From positions 62,001 through 126,000 of the forward strand of contig NZ_GG657895.1 of assembly GCF_000156355.1 (NCBI RefSeq): DNA of 64,000 nt, written 5' to 3'. A program made the translations under genes and the position numbers. This DNA is from Methylophaga thiooxydans DMS010. Lineage in GTDB: Bacteria; Pseudomonadota; Gammaproteobacteria; Nitrosococcales; Methylophagaceae. This document shows, piece by piece, positions 28,020 through 37,477 of the stretch. The stretch's first letter is position 1. Every line of letters begins with the position of its first letter. Under the pieces are notes generated by a model that searched no databases, was not told the origin of the DNA, and saw only the letters and a program-made list of their open reading frames with translations.

Positions 28020-29366
28020 ATGTCTCACAAGCAAACTGATAACCCAATTATAGATGGGCCGGTGTTTATCACATTTCTAAAATATGCCTTACCTTCTATT
28101 CTCGGTTTAGTGGCAATTACAACCGCGAGTTTGGTCGATGGTATGTTTGTTGGTCACTTTGTCAGTGCTGACGGTTTGGCCGCGATAAACCTACTTATAC
28201 CCTATTTAACGCTCATCTTTGGCTTAGCGTTAATGCTAGCAATAGGTGGCGCTGTTCGAGGTGGTCACTTCCTAGGTCAAAGCAAGTCTTTTGAAGCATC
28301 TGCTGTATTCAGTAAATGCTTAGTTGCCGTTGTATTTGTTGGACTTTTATTTCTGGCGCTGTCGTGGTTATTTGATAGCACCATTTTAAGCTGGCTTGGC
28401 ACACCAGATAGTTTGATGGGATTGATATTACCTTACTTTCGGATCATCAGTGCTGTGCTAGTAATACAGATCTTCACGATGGTGCTGTATTACTTCCTCA
28501 GACTCGATAATGGACAACGACTGGCAACAACCGCTTTGGTAAGCGGCGCGATGATGAATATTGTGCTAGATGCCATCTTTATTATCGGTTTTGATATGGG
28601 CTTAGTCGGTGCAGCCTGGGCCACCGCTATTGCTCAATCGATTCAGCTAGTGATTTTGTCGAAGTTCTTTTTCAGAGATCATCGCCAGCTATTTTTCTGC
28701 TGGCCTCGTCAAGGCTGGGTAGAACTTAAGCAAATCTCATTTAATGGTTTGTCAGAGTTTACTAATGAAATTTCTGGCGGTTTAGTCATTTTGGTATTGA
28801 ACTGGCTGCTGGTCACCACGCTCGATGTCGAGGGCGTCGCTGCATTCGCTGTTATCAACTACCTTATCTTCGTCAGTCTGATGTTGTATTACGGCTTCGC
28901 AGATGCCCTACATTTGCTTGTCAGCCATAATCACGGCGCAGGCCAATACAAGCGCATCACACAGTTTGTTTCTGTCGGTATTACTATGGTGATGTTGGTA
29001 GGTTTTGGGCTCACGTTAACCCTATTAATTTGGCCACAAAGTCTGATAAGCCTGTTTCTAAACGAAGCCTCGATATCTACTCGTCTTTTATCAAGTGAGT
29101 TCATTCGCCTTATCTGGCCGCTGTTCTTAATTAATGGCGTGAATGTCACCTTGTCGATTTACCTGACAGCCATGCAAAAGCCGATACCATCCATGTTTAT
29201 TGCGCTCTCACGTAGTTTTGTCCTTCCCGTCGGGCTGTTACTACTGTTCTCATGGTTATTGCCACAGCCAGACTTTATTCTCGCGCTGCCGATTGCTGAA
29301 TGGCTTACTTTTTTGCTGGCAGCCTACTTATTTTGGCGATTCAGACCAAGCAAAAACAAAAACTGA
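28020..29366 (+). CDS. MATE-family efflux transporter, probable siderophore exporter
   Basis: A 448-residue membrane protein with twelve hydrophobic spans in two six-span halves and the MATE pattern (LVDGMFVGHFVSADGLAAIN in the first half). The family exports organic cations and drugs using proton or sodium gradients. It precedes the asb genes on the same strand by 125 bases with a Fur-like box on each side, so export of newly made petrobactin is a reasonable role. In Bacillus anthracis a different exporter family is used, so this assignment is inference. Confidence 0.82.
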   Translation: MSHKQTDNPIIDGPVFITFLKYALPSILGLVAITTASLVDGMFVGHFVSADGLAAINLLIPYLTLIFGLALMLAIGGAVRGGHFLGQSKSFEASAVFSKCLVAVVFVGLLFLALSWLFDSTILSWLGTPDSLMGLILPYFRIISAVLVIQIFTMVLYYFLRLDNGQRLATTALVSGAMMNIVLDAIFIIGFDMGLVGAAWATAIAQSIQLVILSKFFFRDHRQLFFCWPRQGWVELKQISFNGLSEFTNEISGGLVILVLNWLLVTTLDVEGVAAFAVINYLIFVSLMLYYGFADALHLLVSHNHGAGQYKRITQFVSVGITMVMLVGFGLTLTLLIWPQSLISLFLNEASISTRLLSSEFIRLIWPLFLINGVNVTLSIYLTAMQKPIPSMFIALSRSFVLPVGLLLLFSWLLPQPDFILALPIAEWLTFLLAAYLFWRFRPSKNKN

Positions 29367-29407
29367 GAACTGGCTCAAACAATTATGTAACAATTGTAAA
29401 TTCAATT

Positions 29408-29426
29408 GCTAATGAGAATTATTAGC
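29408..29426 (+). promoter_or_regulatory. Fur box of asb operon
   Basis: GCTAATGAGAATTATTAGC matches the 19-base Fur consensus GATAATGATAATCATTATC at 15 positions and is a good palindrome. It lies 66-84 bases before asbA. Iron repression of the biosynthetic operon follows if host Fur is of the standard type. Confidence 0.8.
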
Positions 29427-29491
29427 AATTAAGATCGGCAACATCAATTTGGCCCGAAGCTTTGCTTCACCCGTCAACAGGATGTTGTTTT

Positions 29492-31315
29492 ATGAATCAA
29501 GCTACACACATCGCAGAAATTGCCAGTTACCAAGCCTTCCTCAATTGCTTTCTAAATGAGTTTGATAATGGGCATTGGCATGCAGCTAAACAATGGCAAC
29601 ACGATCATCGTCTGCAAGGTCTAATGCATGGGGAGTGGCTGGTTGAGCTGAAACTAACATCACAACGCTGTGCGGTAGTGATTGATGTCAGTTTTTATTC
29701 TTTAACCGGGCATCATCATTTTTTACAAGTGTGGCAACAAAACGACGATTCAAGCTGGCGGCCAATTCCCATGTTCAGCCTGCTCGTTATGTTAGTGCGA
29801 GAAATTTATCATCGCACTAACGACAACTCAAATGTCAGCAACGCGTCGCAAGAAATAGAACTGCTAGCCAGATTGGTCAGTAGCTATCAACTAATGAGTC
29901 TTTTTCTTGATTCACGTTGGCAAGATGCTTTCCTATCCAGCAGTCGCTTTATCGATACTGAACAGTCTTTACTTTATGGGCACTGGTCGCACCCCACACC
30001 TAAAAGTCGTCAGGGTATGCATGAATGGCAACAACCACTCTACAGCCCTGAGCTACAAGGTAACTTTAAGCTGGTTTGGTATGCCGCCTCTGAAACACTA
30101 ATAGAACAAGATTCCGTTACGTCACAAACAGCCTTGCAAATGATGCAGGACATTATCGGTGATAGGGGTGAAGAGTTCATGCTGAAAGCTGATGAAGTCG
30201 CACTGCCATTACACCCGCTTCAGGCCGATAAACTCGAACATGATAATCATATTCAATCGGCCGTTTTGCAAGGAAAGTTACGAAAAATAGGGCCTGCAGG
30301 GCCAGTATTTACGCCTACCTCTTCAGTGAGGACGTTGTATCAGCCCAAGTTGCCATGGATGCTAAAGGTGTCACTACCGGTCAAAATAACCAACTCACAG
30401 CGTTTGAACCAAAAGCATGAACTTAAAGCTGGGGTAGTGGCTGCCAAACTATTGGCTAACAGCCAGTTTTGCAAACAATTTCCAGGCTTCCACATTATTA
30501 CTGATCCGGCCTATATCACCCTCAATCTAGCCGGGCTAGAGGAAAGCGGCTTTGAAACCGTGATTAGATCAAACCCCTTTCCAGAAGGTCAAGACGAGGG
30601 AATTTATAGCATAGCAGCGTTAATGCAAGACCCTGTTTTCAGTTCAGTCTCGGCATTGAGACGCTTAATTGAAGGGCTTGCCTTAAGCGAAGGTCGAAAT
30701 AGTAAAGCCGTATGCCGTGATTGGTTTTCACTGTATTGGCAAAATGCCATCGAACCGTTAATTCGCCTCTTTGACCTGCATGGCATTGCATTAGAAGCCC
30801 ATCAACAAAATAGCGTGCTTGACGTATCGTCCGGTTACCCACGTCGTTATTTCTACCGTGATAATCAAGGTTTTTATCTCGCTGAAAGTTATCGTCAACA
30901 TATTCTGGACTTGGAGCCGATGGCAAAAGAGACAGAAGAATTATTCTATGACGAAACCATGATTCAGGATCGTTTTGGTTACTACCTCATTCTCAATCAG
31001 TTAGCTGGGGTCATTCACCGTTTTGCCGCTGACGGATTGATTGCTGAAACAGTGTTATTAGAGGAGTCACGCCAACGGCTGCGTTCCTTACAACAACAAT
31101 TAGATGGCGCAGGTGCCCGACTAATCCACCGCTTTCTTAATGCCGAATTTTTGCCCTGCAAATCCAACTTACTGACCCGTGTACACGATGTTGACGAACT
31201 GACTGCCGAGATGGAACAGGCTGTTTATACGCAAGTTCGTAATCCTTTTTTAGCCCAATACCCCGTTATCGAGGAAGGAACCGATGCAAACAGCACTCGC
31301 TTTGCCCAAGTCTGA
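29492..31315 (+). CDS. asbA: NIS siderophore synthetase AsbA (petrobactin)
   Basis: A 607-residue IucA/IucC-type synthetase, close to the roughly 600 residues of Bacillus AsbA. Visible family blocks are LPLHPLQADKL (ATP/phosphate), GPAGPVFTPTSSVRTL, LPVKITNSQR and HGIALEAHQQN (active-site His). In petrobactin assembly AsbA adenylates citrate and joins it to spermidine. I start at ATG 29492, with AGGA nine bases upstream, instead of an upstream TTG. The end overlaps asbB by 32 bases. Gene order asbA-F supports the product more than the sequence alone does. Confidence 0.88.
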   Translation: MNQATHIAEIASYQAFLNCFLNEFDNGHWHAAKQWQHDHRLQGLMHGEWLVELKLTSQRCAVVIDVSFYSLTGHHHFLQVWQQNDDSSWRPIPMFSLLVMLVREIYHRTNDNSNVSNASQEIELLARLVSSYQLMSLFLDSRWQDAFLSSSRFIDTEQSLLYGHWSHPTPKSRQGMHEWQQPLYSPELQGNFKLVWYAASETLIEQDSVTSQTALQMMQDIIGDRGEEFMLKADEVALPLHPLQADKLEHDNHIQSAVLQGKLRKIGPAGPVFTPTSSVRTLYQPKLPWMLKVSLPVKITNSQRLNQKHELKAGVVAAKLLANSQFCKQFPGFHIITDPAYITLNLAGLEESGFETVIRSNPFPEGQDEGIYSIAALMQDPVFSSVSALRRLIEGLALSEGRNSKAVCRDWFSLYWQNAIEPLIRLFDLHGIALEAHQQNSVLDVSSGYPRRYFYRDNQGFYLAESYRQHILDLEPMAKETEELFYDETMIQDRFGYYLILNQLAGVIHRFAADGLIAETVLLEESRQRLRSLQQQLDGAGARLIHRFLNAEFLPCKSNLLTRVHDVDELTAEMEQAVYTQVRNPFLAQYPVIEEGTDANSTRFAQV

Positions 31316-33008
31316 GCCTATCTCTTCCGCTGAAAGTCGTGTTCTCAAACAACTCCTTGAAGCATTATTGTTTGAAGGCCAGCTTGAGTTCAGCCAGCAT
31401 GCCACCAGCAATGGTGATCGCATGCGCTTTAATCTGACGATACAAGGCCAGAACTATACGCTCTATGGCAAGCAAGCAGGGTTTGACCGCATCCGAGTAG
31501 AAAAAAATACTTTGATAGCAAGCGGGCTTTCACTTGGTTTATTGCTTACTGCCTGTGACAGCAATCCCGATGCTATTCAAAGGTTACAACAGGAACTACA
31601 GCAAACCATTACGCTGAGTGACTGGAATGCCATGCACTTGCATCGGGCAACTACGCGTCGTCATTTATCGAGTCAACAGCTTGAGCAATTGCTTGATGAG
31701 GGCCATCTCTATCATCCCTGCTTTAAAGCACGAACCGGTTTCAGTATCGCAGATCACCGATTGTATGGCCCTGAAGCAGGTCATAGCTTTCAACTGCATT
31801 GGCTCGCAGTGGATAGACAGATAGTGAAGATGAATCTGCCATGTGGCGAATCTCAGTTTTGGATCAAAGAAATTGGCCAGACAAGTTGGGCGCTGCTGAA
31901 TGAGCGCCTTCGATTATTGGATGGCAACTGGCATGATTATGCCTTATTACCCATTCATCCATGGCAATGGCTGACACTTAAAGCAGACATGCTAAATAAC
32001 TGGTTGCAAGACGGTACCGTATTGTATTTAGCCGCAGCAGGAGATAGTTATCAGGCGACACAGTCAGTACGAAGTTTGATGAATGTCTCCAACCCGGTTA
32101 AAGCCCATATCAAGCTCCCATTAAATATGGTGAACACCTCGGCGCTACGGACGCTGGAACCACACTCAGTCTGTAGTGCTCCTGTTATTTCTCACTGGTT
32201 AAAACAGATTGTTGATAACGATCCCTACCTTAGCCAGCAGCAGCCTTTAGTTATTCTTGAAGAATATGCCGGCATACTGGTCGAACCGGAACAGAATGAT
32301 TTAGCAGGACAACTCGCCGTGATCTGGCGTGACAGTATCGATAAACATGCACAGCCACACGAAACCGCAATACCGTTCAATGCTTTACTTTTGACCGAGC
32401 AGGACGGCAAACCGTTTATTCATGACTGGATACAAGAATACAGTCTGCAAGTCTGGTTGAAACAATTATTTGATACCAGCGTATTACCTGTTTGGCACTT
32501 GTTAGTTGAGCACGGCGTTGCCATCGAAGCGCATGCACAAAACCTGATTTTATTGCATCAAGATGGCTGGCCACAAAGGCTGGCTGCGCGAGACTTTCAT
32601 GAAAGCGTTGAGTTTGTTGAAGACTTTTTAGCACAGCCGGAACTTAAGCCCGACTTCCTGTCTCTGGACTCGTGTTATGCAGATGACAGCCCCGATACCT
32701 TTTATTGGATGCAGAATGTCGACGCCTTACGCGAGCTGTTTGTCGACACTATGTATATCTACAACTTATCAGAACTCGCACACTTGCTTAGCGAGCACTA
32801 TCGCTTTAACGAACGTCAGTTCTGGCGCCTATTACAAACCAGCCTCGAACAATATGCCGAGACGCACCCTCGTAATGTCACTCGAGCAGCGCGTATTGGC
32901 ATGCAGCAAAAACAATTCCGAACCGAGTCCTTGATCACACGAAAATTGCGTTATCCGCAAACAGCAGAATGCCATCACGTGGTCAAAAATCCTTTTTACT
33001 CCGTTTAA
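31284..33008 (+). CDS. asbB: NIS siderophore synthetase AsbB (petrobactin)
   Basis: A 574-residue second IucA/IucC-type enzyme with LPIHPWQW, SVRSLMNVSNPVKAHIKLPL and HGVAIEAHAQN blocks. In petrobactin synthesis AsbB attaches the second spermidine-catechol arm to the citrate backbone. The start has a strong GAGGAAGGA site and lies inside the asbA end, so the two are translationally coupled. Slightly shorter than the Bacillus protein. Confidence 0.88.
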   Translation: MQTALALPKSEPISSAESRVLKQLLEALLFEGQLEFSQHATSNGDRMRFNLTIQGQNYTLYGKQAGFDRIRVEKNTLIASGLSLGLLLTACDSNPDAIQRLQQELQQTITLSDWNAMHLHRATTRRHLSSQQLEQLLDEGHLYHPCFKARTGFSIADHRLYGPEAGHSFQLHWLAVDRQIVKMNLPCGESQFWIKEIGQTSWALLNERLRLLDGNWHDYALLPIHPWQWLTLKADMLNNWLQDGTVLYLAAAGDSYQATQSVRSLMNVSNPVKAHIKLPLNMVNTSALRTLEPHSVCSAPVISHWLKQIVDNDPYLSQQQPLVILEEYAGILVEPEQNDLAGQLAVIWRDSIDKHAQPHETAIPFNALLLTEQDGKPFIHDWIQEYSLQVWLKQLFDTSVLPVWHLLVEHGVAIEAHAQNLILLHQDGWPQRLAARDFHESVEFVEDFLAQPELKPDFLSLDSCYADDSPDTFYWMQNVDALRELFVDTMYIYNLSELAHLLSEHYRFNERQFWRLLQTSLEQYAETHPRNVTRAARIGMQQKQFRTESLITRKLRYPQTAECHHVVKNPFYSV

Positions 33009-33023
33009 AAGAGCACCCCATCC

Positions 33024-34292
33024 ATGATGTATGTAAACGACGAATTTTATGACAATCAACAGTTTGGCGAATTTTATCGCCAATTTGATGCAAAACCTGA
33101 AATCCGCCATTGCCGTGGGCGCCGACTGGCTATTTGTCTGTCCAATACAGCGCAAACAACAGCGCTGGTTTTGTACCTGCGTGAACGTGGCGGCTCGGTT
33201 GTTCCGTTACACCCCACAATGCCTTTGGAAGCTGCACGACGTGCGGCATCCAACGCAGAAAGTCATATTTTGATTTATGACGATATCGACCATATTGAAA
33301 TTTTGCACCCAACCAGCGGCACGGTACCAGCAGGTCTGGTCCAGTTCAGCTCTGGCTCCACAGGGGAACCCAAGCGGATAGAGCGAAGCTGGGAAGACAT
33401 TGATGAAGAAATTAAACATTACAATGCGGCTCTGCAACAGGCTAAAGATATGACGCCGGTTGTTACCTGTCCTATCACTCATTCATATGGTCTGCTTTGT
33501 GGCGTTTTATCCACCTTCAAACGTGGTCAACAACCATTGGTGCTGACGGAACTTAACCCCAAATACGTGCTGCGTAAATTACGCCAAACGCCCAATGCTT
33601 TGCTTTACTCTTCCCCCACCATGCTCAATGTGCTGACTAAATTGCTGCCGGCTAATGAGTCTTTATATGCTGTGATGACTTCTGGATCGGTATTGCCCGC
33701 CCCTCAATTTAAAGAGCTCAGCCAAAAAACACAGTTTCTGTTTCAACAGTATGGTTGCTCGGAAGCCGGTTGTATTGCGGTCAACTTGAATACGCAATCT
33801 GCTAATGGCATGGGACAACCGCTTGGTCATTTAACCGTTAAAGCTAGCGGCAATAGCGACACGCCTTCTGAAATTGTCGTGAGCACAGGTCAGAAGCAAG
33901 TTGCTACCCAAGACTTGGGCTATTTTGATAATCAGGGCGTTTTACACTTTATGTCGCGACTGGATGACACCATTAACGTAGCGGGCATTAATGTTTATCC
34001 GCAAGAAGTTGAGGATGTCTTACTCACTTACCCAGAAATCACCGATGCAGTCGTATTTAAGAAGCCCGATCAGTTTGCTGGTGAGCGTGTGTGTCTCAAG
34101 TTCGTTGCTGATAAAACGATCAGTCAACAAATCCTGCGTGACTGGTGTGCTCAAAAACTCTCGCCGTACCAACTCCCAGTCGATATCGAACAAGTTGAAG
34201 TCATCAACAAACTGGCGAATGGCAAAGTGAATCGCCGCCTTTTAGCTCAAGAGCAAATTGATTTAATGCAAAAGGTCAGCCAGTCAGCATGA
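33024..34292 (+). CDS. asbC: 3,4-dihydroxybenzoate-AMP ligase AsbC
   Basis: A 422-residue ANL-superfamily adenylation enzyme. The P-loop-like core is VQFSSGSTGEPKR, and later motifs include QQYGCSEAG and the C-terminal-domain hinge SRLDDTINVAG, with the catalytic Lys near NGKVNRR. In petrobactin synthesis AsbC activates 3,4-dihydroxybenzoate and loads it onto AsbD. It overlaps asbD by 4 bases. Shorter than typical acyl-CoA ligases but like the AsbC subgroup in length. Confidence 0.86.
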   Translation: MMYVNDEFYDNQQFGEFYRQFDAKPEIRHCRGRRLAICLSNTAQTTALVLYLRERGGSVVPLHPTMPLEAARRAASNAESHILIYDDIDHIEILHPTSGTVPAGLVQFSSGSTGEPKRIERSWEDIDEEIKHYNAALQQAKDMTPVVTCPITHSYGLLCGVLSTFKRGQQPLVLTELNPKYVLRKLRQTPNALLYSSPTMLNVLTKLLPANESLYAVMTSGSVLPAPQFKELSQKTQFLFQQYGCSEAGCIAVNLNTQSANGMGQPLGHLTVKASGNSDTPSEIVVSTGQKQVATQDLGYFDNQGVLHFMSRLDDTINVAGINVYPQEVEDVLLTYPEITDAVVFKKPDQFAGERVCLKFVADKTISQQILRDWCAQKLSPYQLPVDIEQVEVINKLANGKVNRRLLAQEQIDLMQKVSQSA

Positions 34293-34549
34293 ATAAACAA
34301 CACGTTATCGACGACCTTTACCTCATCATGAAAGACGATATGCAACTGCCTCATATGGATCAGTTTCATGCCAATGCACGTTTAAATCAGGATCTCTATT
34401 TAGACTCTGTGCAGTTTTTGCAGTTGCTTCTCAATCTGGAACTGAAAAAAGGCTACAACATTCCTGATGATGCCTTATCCGGTGAAGCCTTTGTCAGCGT
34501 CGACAGTCTGGCCGAGTTTCTCCTGTCTTTACAGCAGGAGGCCGTCTGA
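34289..34549 (+). CDS. asbD: Aryl carrier protein AsbD
   Basis: An 86-residue carrier protein; the phosphopantetheine-bearing serine is Ser40 in YLDSVQFLQLL, a standard DSxx motif on the second helix. It carries the 3,4-dihydroxybenzoyl group from AsbC to AsbE. It overlaps both neighbours by 4 and 1 bases. It requires a phosphopantetheinyl transferase, not encoded in this locus. Confidence 0.85.
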   Translation: MNKQHVIDDLYLIMKDDMQLPHMDQFHANARLNQDLYLDSVQFLQLLLNLELKKGYNIPDDALSGEAFVSVDSLAEFLLSLQQEAV

Positions 34550-35526
34550 TGATTAAAGTGCATTGCTTTGTCAGTTGTGTCTGTGAAGTGATTAAAAAAA
34601 CACCGGGCGTTGATCACCGGCCGTTTTATTTTGGTGTCTGGGATGCAGACTTTAGTGTTAGTGAACAAAAGGTCTTGTCCTATCACTCTGAGCACACCCA
34701 ACATGACAATTTCAAAAGCTGGTATCAATTACTCTACGGCGTAGAAATTAAGCCCTGGTATGACGATCAGCAAAGCAAGCAGCACAATATCGCAACGCTT
34801 GTCGAAATGGTCGAAACCAAACCTGCCGAGCGCAATATTATGGTGATGCTGGATATGTATCACCTGCCGGAACGCGAAAACAAATTCAATCAAAATCCCT
34901 TTCCACACTTTGTGATGCTGGAAACTACCGATGACCCAGATATTTGGTTTATGTGGGATCCGGATTTTCGTTGGGAAGGCCCGTTGCCAAAAAATCGAAT
35001 TCTTAATGCCATTAACCAGCCCACTGTGGGTGGCGGCTATTATTTTGATGCCATCGACATTCATCATACCAGCGAAGACACCGTCAAAGCCTACTTTGCA
35101 CAAAGTATGAAGCTGACACAAAATCCGTTTACTGATGCCCTGCGTCAAATTGTGACATCACATCTCGATGATGATCGCTTCGCGTTATCAGAACTTGATA
35201 CGGCACTACGCGAAATTCCGGTGATGGCGATTCGTAAATATGCCTTTGAGCATGCCTTTGCCTATTTCTGGGAAGCCTTATCTCTGAATGAAGATGAATT
35301 CGAAAACTGGTGTGACGAGATAGAAAGCTTAGTCAATGGCTATACCCAACTTCAGTATCGCTGTATGAAACTGGCGATGATCGGTAATCCAGATCTCGCC
35401 ACTGCTGTATTCGATTTACTCGACCTACAGGACCAACGCGAATTCGCTATTAAACACAAACTTCAACAGGTTTTCGAGCAGTGGTCTGAACTCAGCCAGC
35501 CCACCTCGGTGTTGGCACACGCCTAA
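34549..35526 (+). CDS. asbE: Petrobactin biosynthesis protein AsbE
   Basis: A 325-residue soluble protein with no widespread known domain that I can see, matching the length and position of AsbE, which transfers 3,4-dihydroxybenzoyl from AsbD to spermidine. It has many Trp, Asp and His residues, including WFMWDPDFRWEG and KPWYDDQQSK. Identification rests on gene order between carrier protein and dehydratase. It is cotranscribed, with only 9 bases to asbF. Confidence 0.8.
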   Translation: MIKVHCFVSCVCEVIKKTPGVDHRPFYFGVWDADFSVSEQKVLSYHSEHTQHDNFKSWYQLLYGVEIKPWYDDQQSKQHNIATLVEMVETKPAERNIMVMLDMYHLPERENKFNQNPFPHFVMLETTDDPDIWFMWDPDFRWEGPLPKNRILNAINQPTVGGGYYFDAIDIHHTSEDTVKAYFAQSMKLTQNPFTDALRQIVTSHLDDDRFALSELDTALREIPVMAIRKYAFEHAFAYFWEALSLNEDEFENWCDEIESLVNGYTQLQYRCMKLAMIGNPDLATAVFDLLDLQDQREFAIKHKLQQVFEQWSELSQPTSVLAHA

Positions 35527-35535
35527 GGAATTATT

Positions 35536-36399
35536 ATGAAACTCTCCTTGTGTACGATTTCTTTCCGTCATCATTTGCTATCAATCAGTGATATAGCGCA
35601 ATGGGCCCAACGTCATCAATTTCAAGGCATTGAATTGTGGGGTGTCCACGCGACAAACCTTGAAGCTCAACCACAGTTCAATGCGAGTTGGCTGGCCGAA
35701 CAGCAGCTAAAGGTATCGATGATAAGTGACTACTTATCTGTCACTGGTTCAGCACAAGCGGCATTAGACAAAGTAGATAAACTAGGTGAACTCGCTTTTC
35801 GTTGGGGTTGTAAGAAAATACGCACTTTTGCTGGCCATAAACCTAGCCAAGCTATTACCCCGGATGAGCATCACGCTATAGCTGAGCGCTTGTACCTGCT
35901 CGCTGAGCGTTGCGCTCAAAACGGGGTTAATCTGGTATTAGAAACTCACCCCAATACACTGGCAGATAACACCCATGCAACCTTGCAACTGTTAAAAGCC
36001 GTCGACCACCCAGCCTTGGCGGTAAACTTTGATGTTCTGCACCTGTGGGAAGCAGGCGAACAGCCTCACATCGCCTGGCAACAACTCAAACCCTATATCC
36101 AGCACATTCACCTAAAAAATATCAGCTCGGCTGCAATGCTAAATGTTTTTGCACCCGCTAATGTATACGCTGCAGCCGGCAACCGTGAAGGCATGGTGCC
36201 TTTGTTTGAGGGAGCACTGGATTATCAGGCTTTTCTGGAGAGCATTGGCCAACATGCCGAGCTTGATGCCTCATTGGAATGGTTTGGCCCCAACGTGCAC
36301 TCAGTGCTGCAAAATGATAACCGTCAGTTACAACGCTTTTTCACGTCTTACCAGCATGCAGCCAATAGCGCACATAACGAAAAACTTGTGGTGGGTTAA
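35536..36399 (+). CDS. asbF: 3-dehydroshikimate dehydratase AsbF
   Basis: A 287-residue TIM-barrel protein of the xylose-isomerase/AP-endonuclease-2 fold. Metal ligands are visible in LVLETHPN (Glu), VNFDVLHLW (Asp, His) and the late SLEWFGPN (Glu). AsbF turns 3-dehydroshikimate into 3,4-dihydroxybenzoate, the unusual 3,4-catechol that marks petrobactin. Its presence distinguishes this locus from aerobactin-like ones. It is the last gene of the asb operon and converges on the DUF2218 gene. Confidence 0.88.
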   Translation: MKLSLCTISFRHHLLSISDIAQWAQRHQFQGIELWGVHATNLEAQPQFNASWLAEQQLKVSMISDYLSVTGSAQAALDKVDKLGELAFRWGCKKIRTFAGHKPSQAITPDEHHAIAERLYLLAERCAQNGVNLVLETHPNTLADNTHATLQLLKAVDHPALAVNFDVLHLWEAGEQPHIAWQQLKPYIQHIHLKNISSAAMLNVFAPANVYAAAGNREGMVPLFEGALDYQAFLESIGQHAELDASLEWFGPNVHSVLQNDNRQLQRFFTSYQHAANSAHNEKLVVG

Positions 36400-36410
36400 C
36401 GCGATGTGAC

Positions 36411-36689
36411 CTAACGCCAGTTGAGCGTTAACTGTTGCTTTTGGGCAAAGCGATCAAAATGTGATTTGATCGTATCCGTGACCACTTCCAGATCGGCTTC
36501 ATTATCAGCATGACAACGAACAAGCAGCTGTTGTGGCTCTGCAGATAACTCACAACGGCCCATTGCAAATTCAACCCAGCCCTGTTCATCACCCCAGTCC
36601 GCATTAACTTTATGTGAAAAATGTTTACAGAGCATACGCACAAATCTATCTGCTTGTGTGGTCATGATTACGGCATTTTTTTCTACCAT
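36411..36689 (-). CDS. DUF2218 protein of the iron-uptake operon
   Basis: A 92-residue cytoplasmic protein matching DUF2218: CKHFSHKV near residue 20, an EFAMGRCEL strand, and a closing DRFAQKQQLTLNW. The family often accompanies siderophore uptake or ferric-siderophore reduction genes, but its function is unknown. The start at 36689 overlaps the ATPase stop and has GGGAG ten bases upstream, so they are coupled. Confidence 0.75.
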   Translation of the reverse strand: MVEKNAVIMTTQADRFVRMLCKHFSHKVNADWGDEQGWVEFAMGRCELSAEPQQLLVRCHADNEADLEVVTDTIKSHFDRFAQKQQLTLNWR

Positions 36690-37477
36690 GCTGCGTGTTC
36701 TCCCATATCTGCGCTATCACATAAAACGATTGGCCGCCCCTGAGAGCAGGTTTCAATTCGTGCTTCAACCCCATAGGCTTGCCTCAATAAGTCAGAAGTT
36801 AATACCTCTCGGCTGTTACCCATGGCCAGAACCTTGCCGTCTGCAAGCACCATTAGTTGATCACAAAAACGTAGCGCCAGATTAATGTCGTGTATCGCAA
36901 TCAAGCCGATGTGTTGTCGCTGTTTCAAGGTTTGCGTAACGGTTTGTAATACATTGAGCTGCCAGTGCAAATCAAGGGCACTGGTTGGCTCATCGAGTAG
37001 TAATAGCTGAGGTTGTCGGGTTAACACTTGAGCAAGGCCAACCATTTGTCGTTGACCACCCGATAGCTGGTCTAACCGACGTAAAGCCAGGTGGTGGATA
37101 CCCAGCTGTTTGAATACGGCTTCTAGCGATGCTTCAATCTGTGTTCTGGGTACATTAGCGGCGACAGCACGAAAACTGCTGTACACCATTTCATATGCCG
37201 TCAGCGTACTTGGCTGTGGTAATGTCTGGGGTAAATAAGCTAACTGTGAGCTGCGCTGCGGATCGCCGAGTAACGCCAGTGGTTGCTGATTAAGGCTCAC
37301 TTTCCCCTGATGCGGAACCAAGCCGGTCATTGCCTTCAATAGTGTGGACTTCCCTGCGCCATTACGGCCGATAACACCAATCAGTTGTCCTGCCTTTACA
37401 GGACCAAAGTTAAGCTGGTTTAACACCTGATGTTTCCCATAACGCACACTCAGATTATCTACTTGCAGCGTACTCAT
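36683..37477 (-). CDS. Iron-siderophore ABC transporter ATPase (FepC-like)
   Basis: A 264-residue ABC ATPase with Walker A GRNGAGKST, signature LSGGQRQMVGLAQ, Walker B LLLLDEPTSALD and the switch His in AIHDINLAL. Sequence style and context fit the FecE/FepC group that powers uptake of ferric siderophores. It overlaps the permease gene by 4 bases. A single ATPase homodimer would serve the single permease gene. Confidence 0.92.
   Translation of the reverse strand: MSTLQVDNLSVRYGKHQVLNQLNFGPVKAGQLIGVIGRNGAGKSTLLKAMTGLVPHQGKVSLNQQPLALLGDPQRSSQLAYLPQTLPQPSTLTAYEMVYSSFRAVAANVPRTQIEASLEAVFKQLGIHHLALRRLDQLSGGQRQMVGLAQVLTRQPQLLLLDEPTSALDLHWQLNVLQTVTQTLKQRQHIGLIAIHDINLALRFCDQLMVLADGKVLAMGNSREVLTSDLLRQAYGVEARIETCSQGRPIVLCDSADMGEHAAW

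Noticed and set aside
36392-36445. GTTAACGC/GCGTTAAC inverted repeat between asbF and DUF2218 genes
   Set aside because: Loop of over 20 bases and no T run; too weak for a terminator call.
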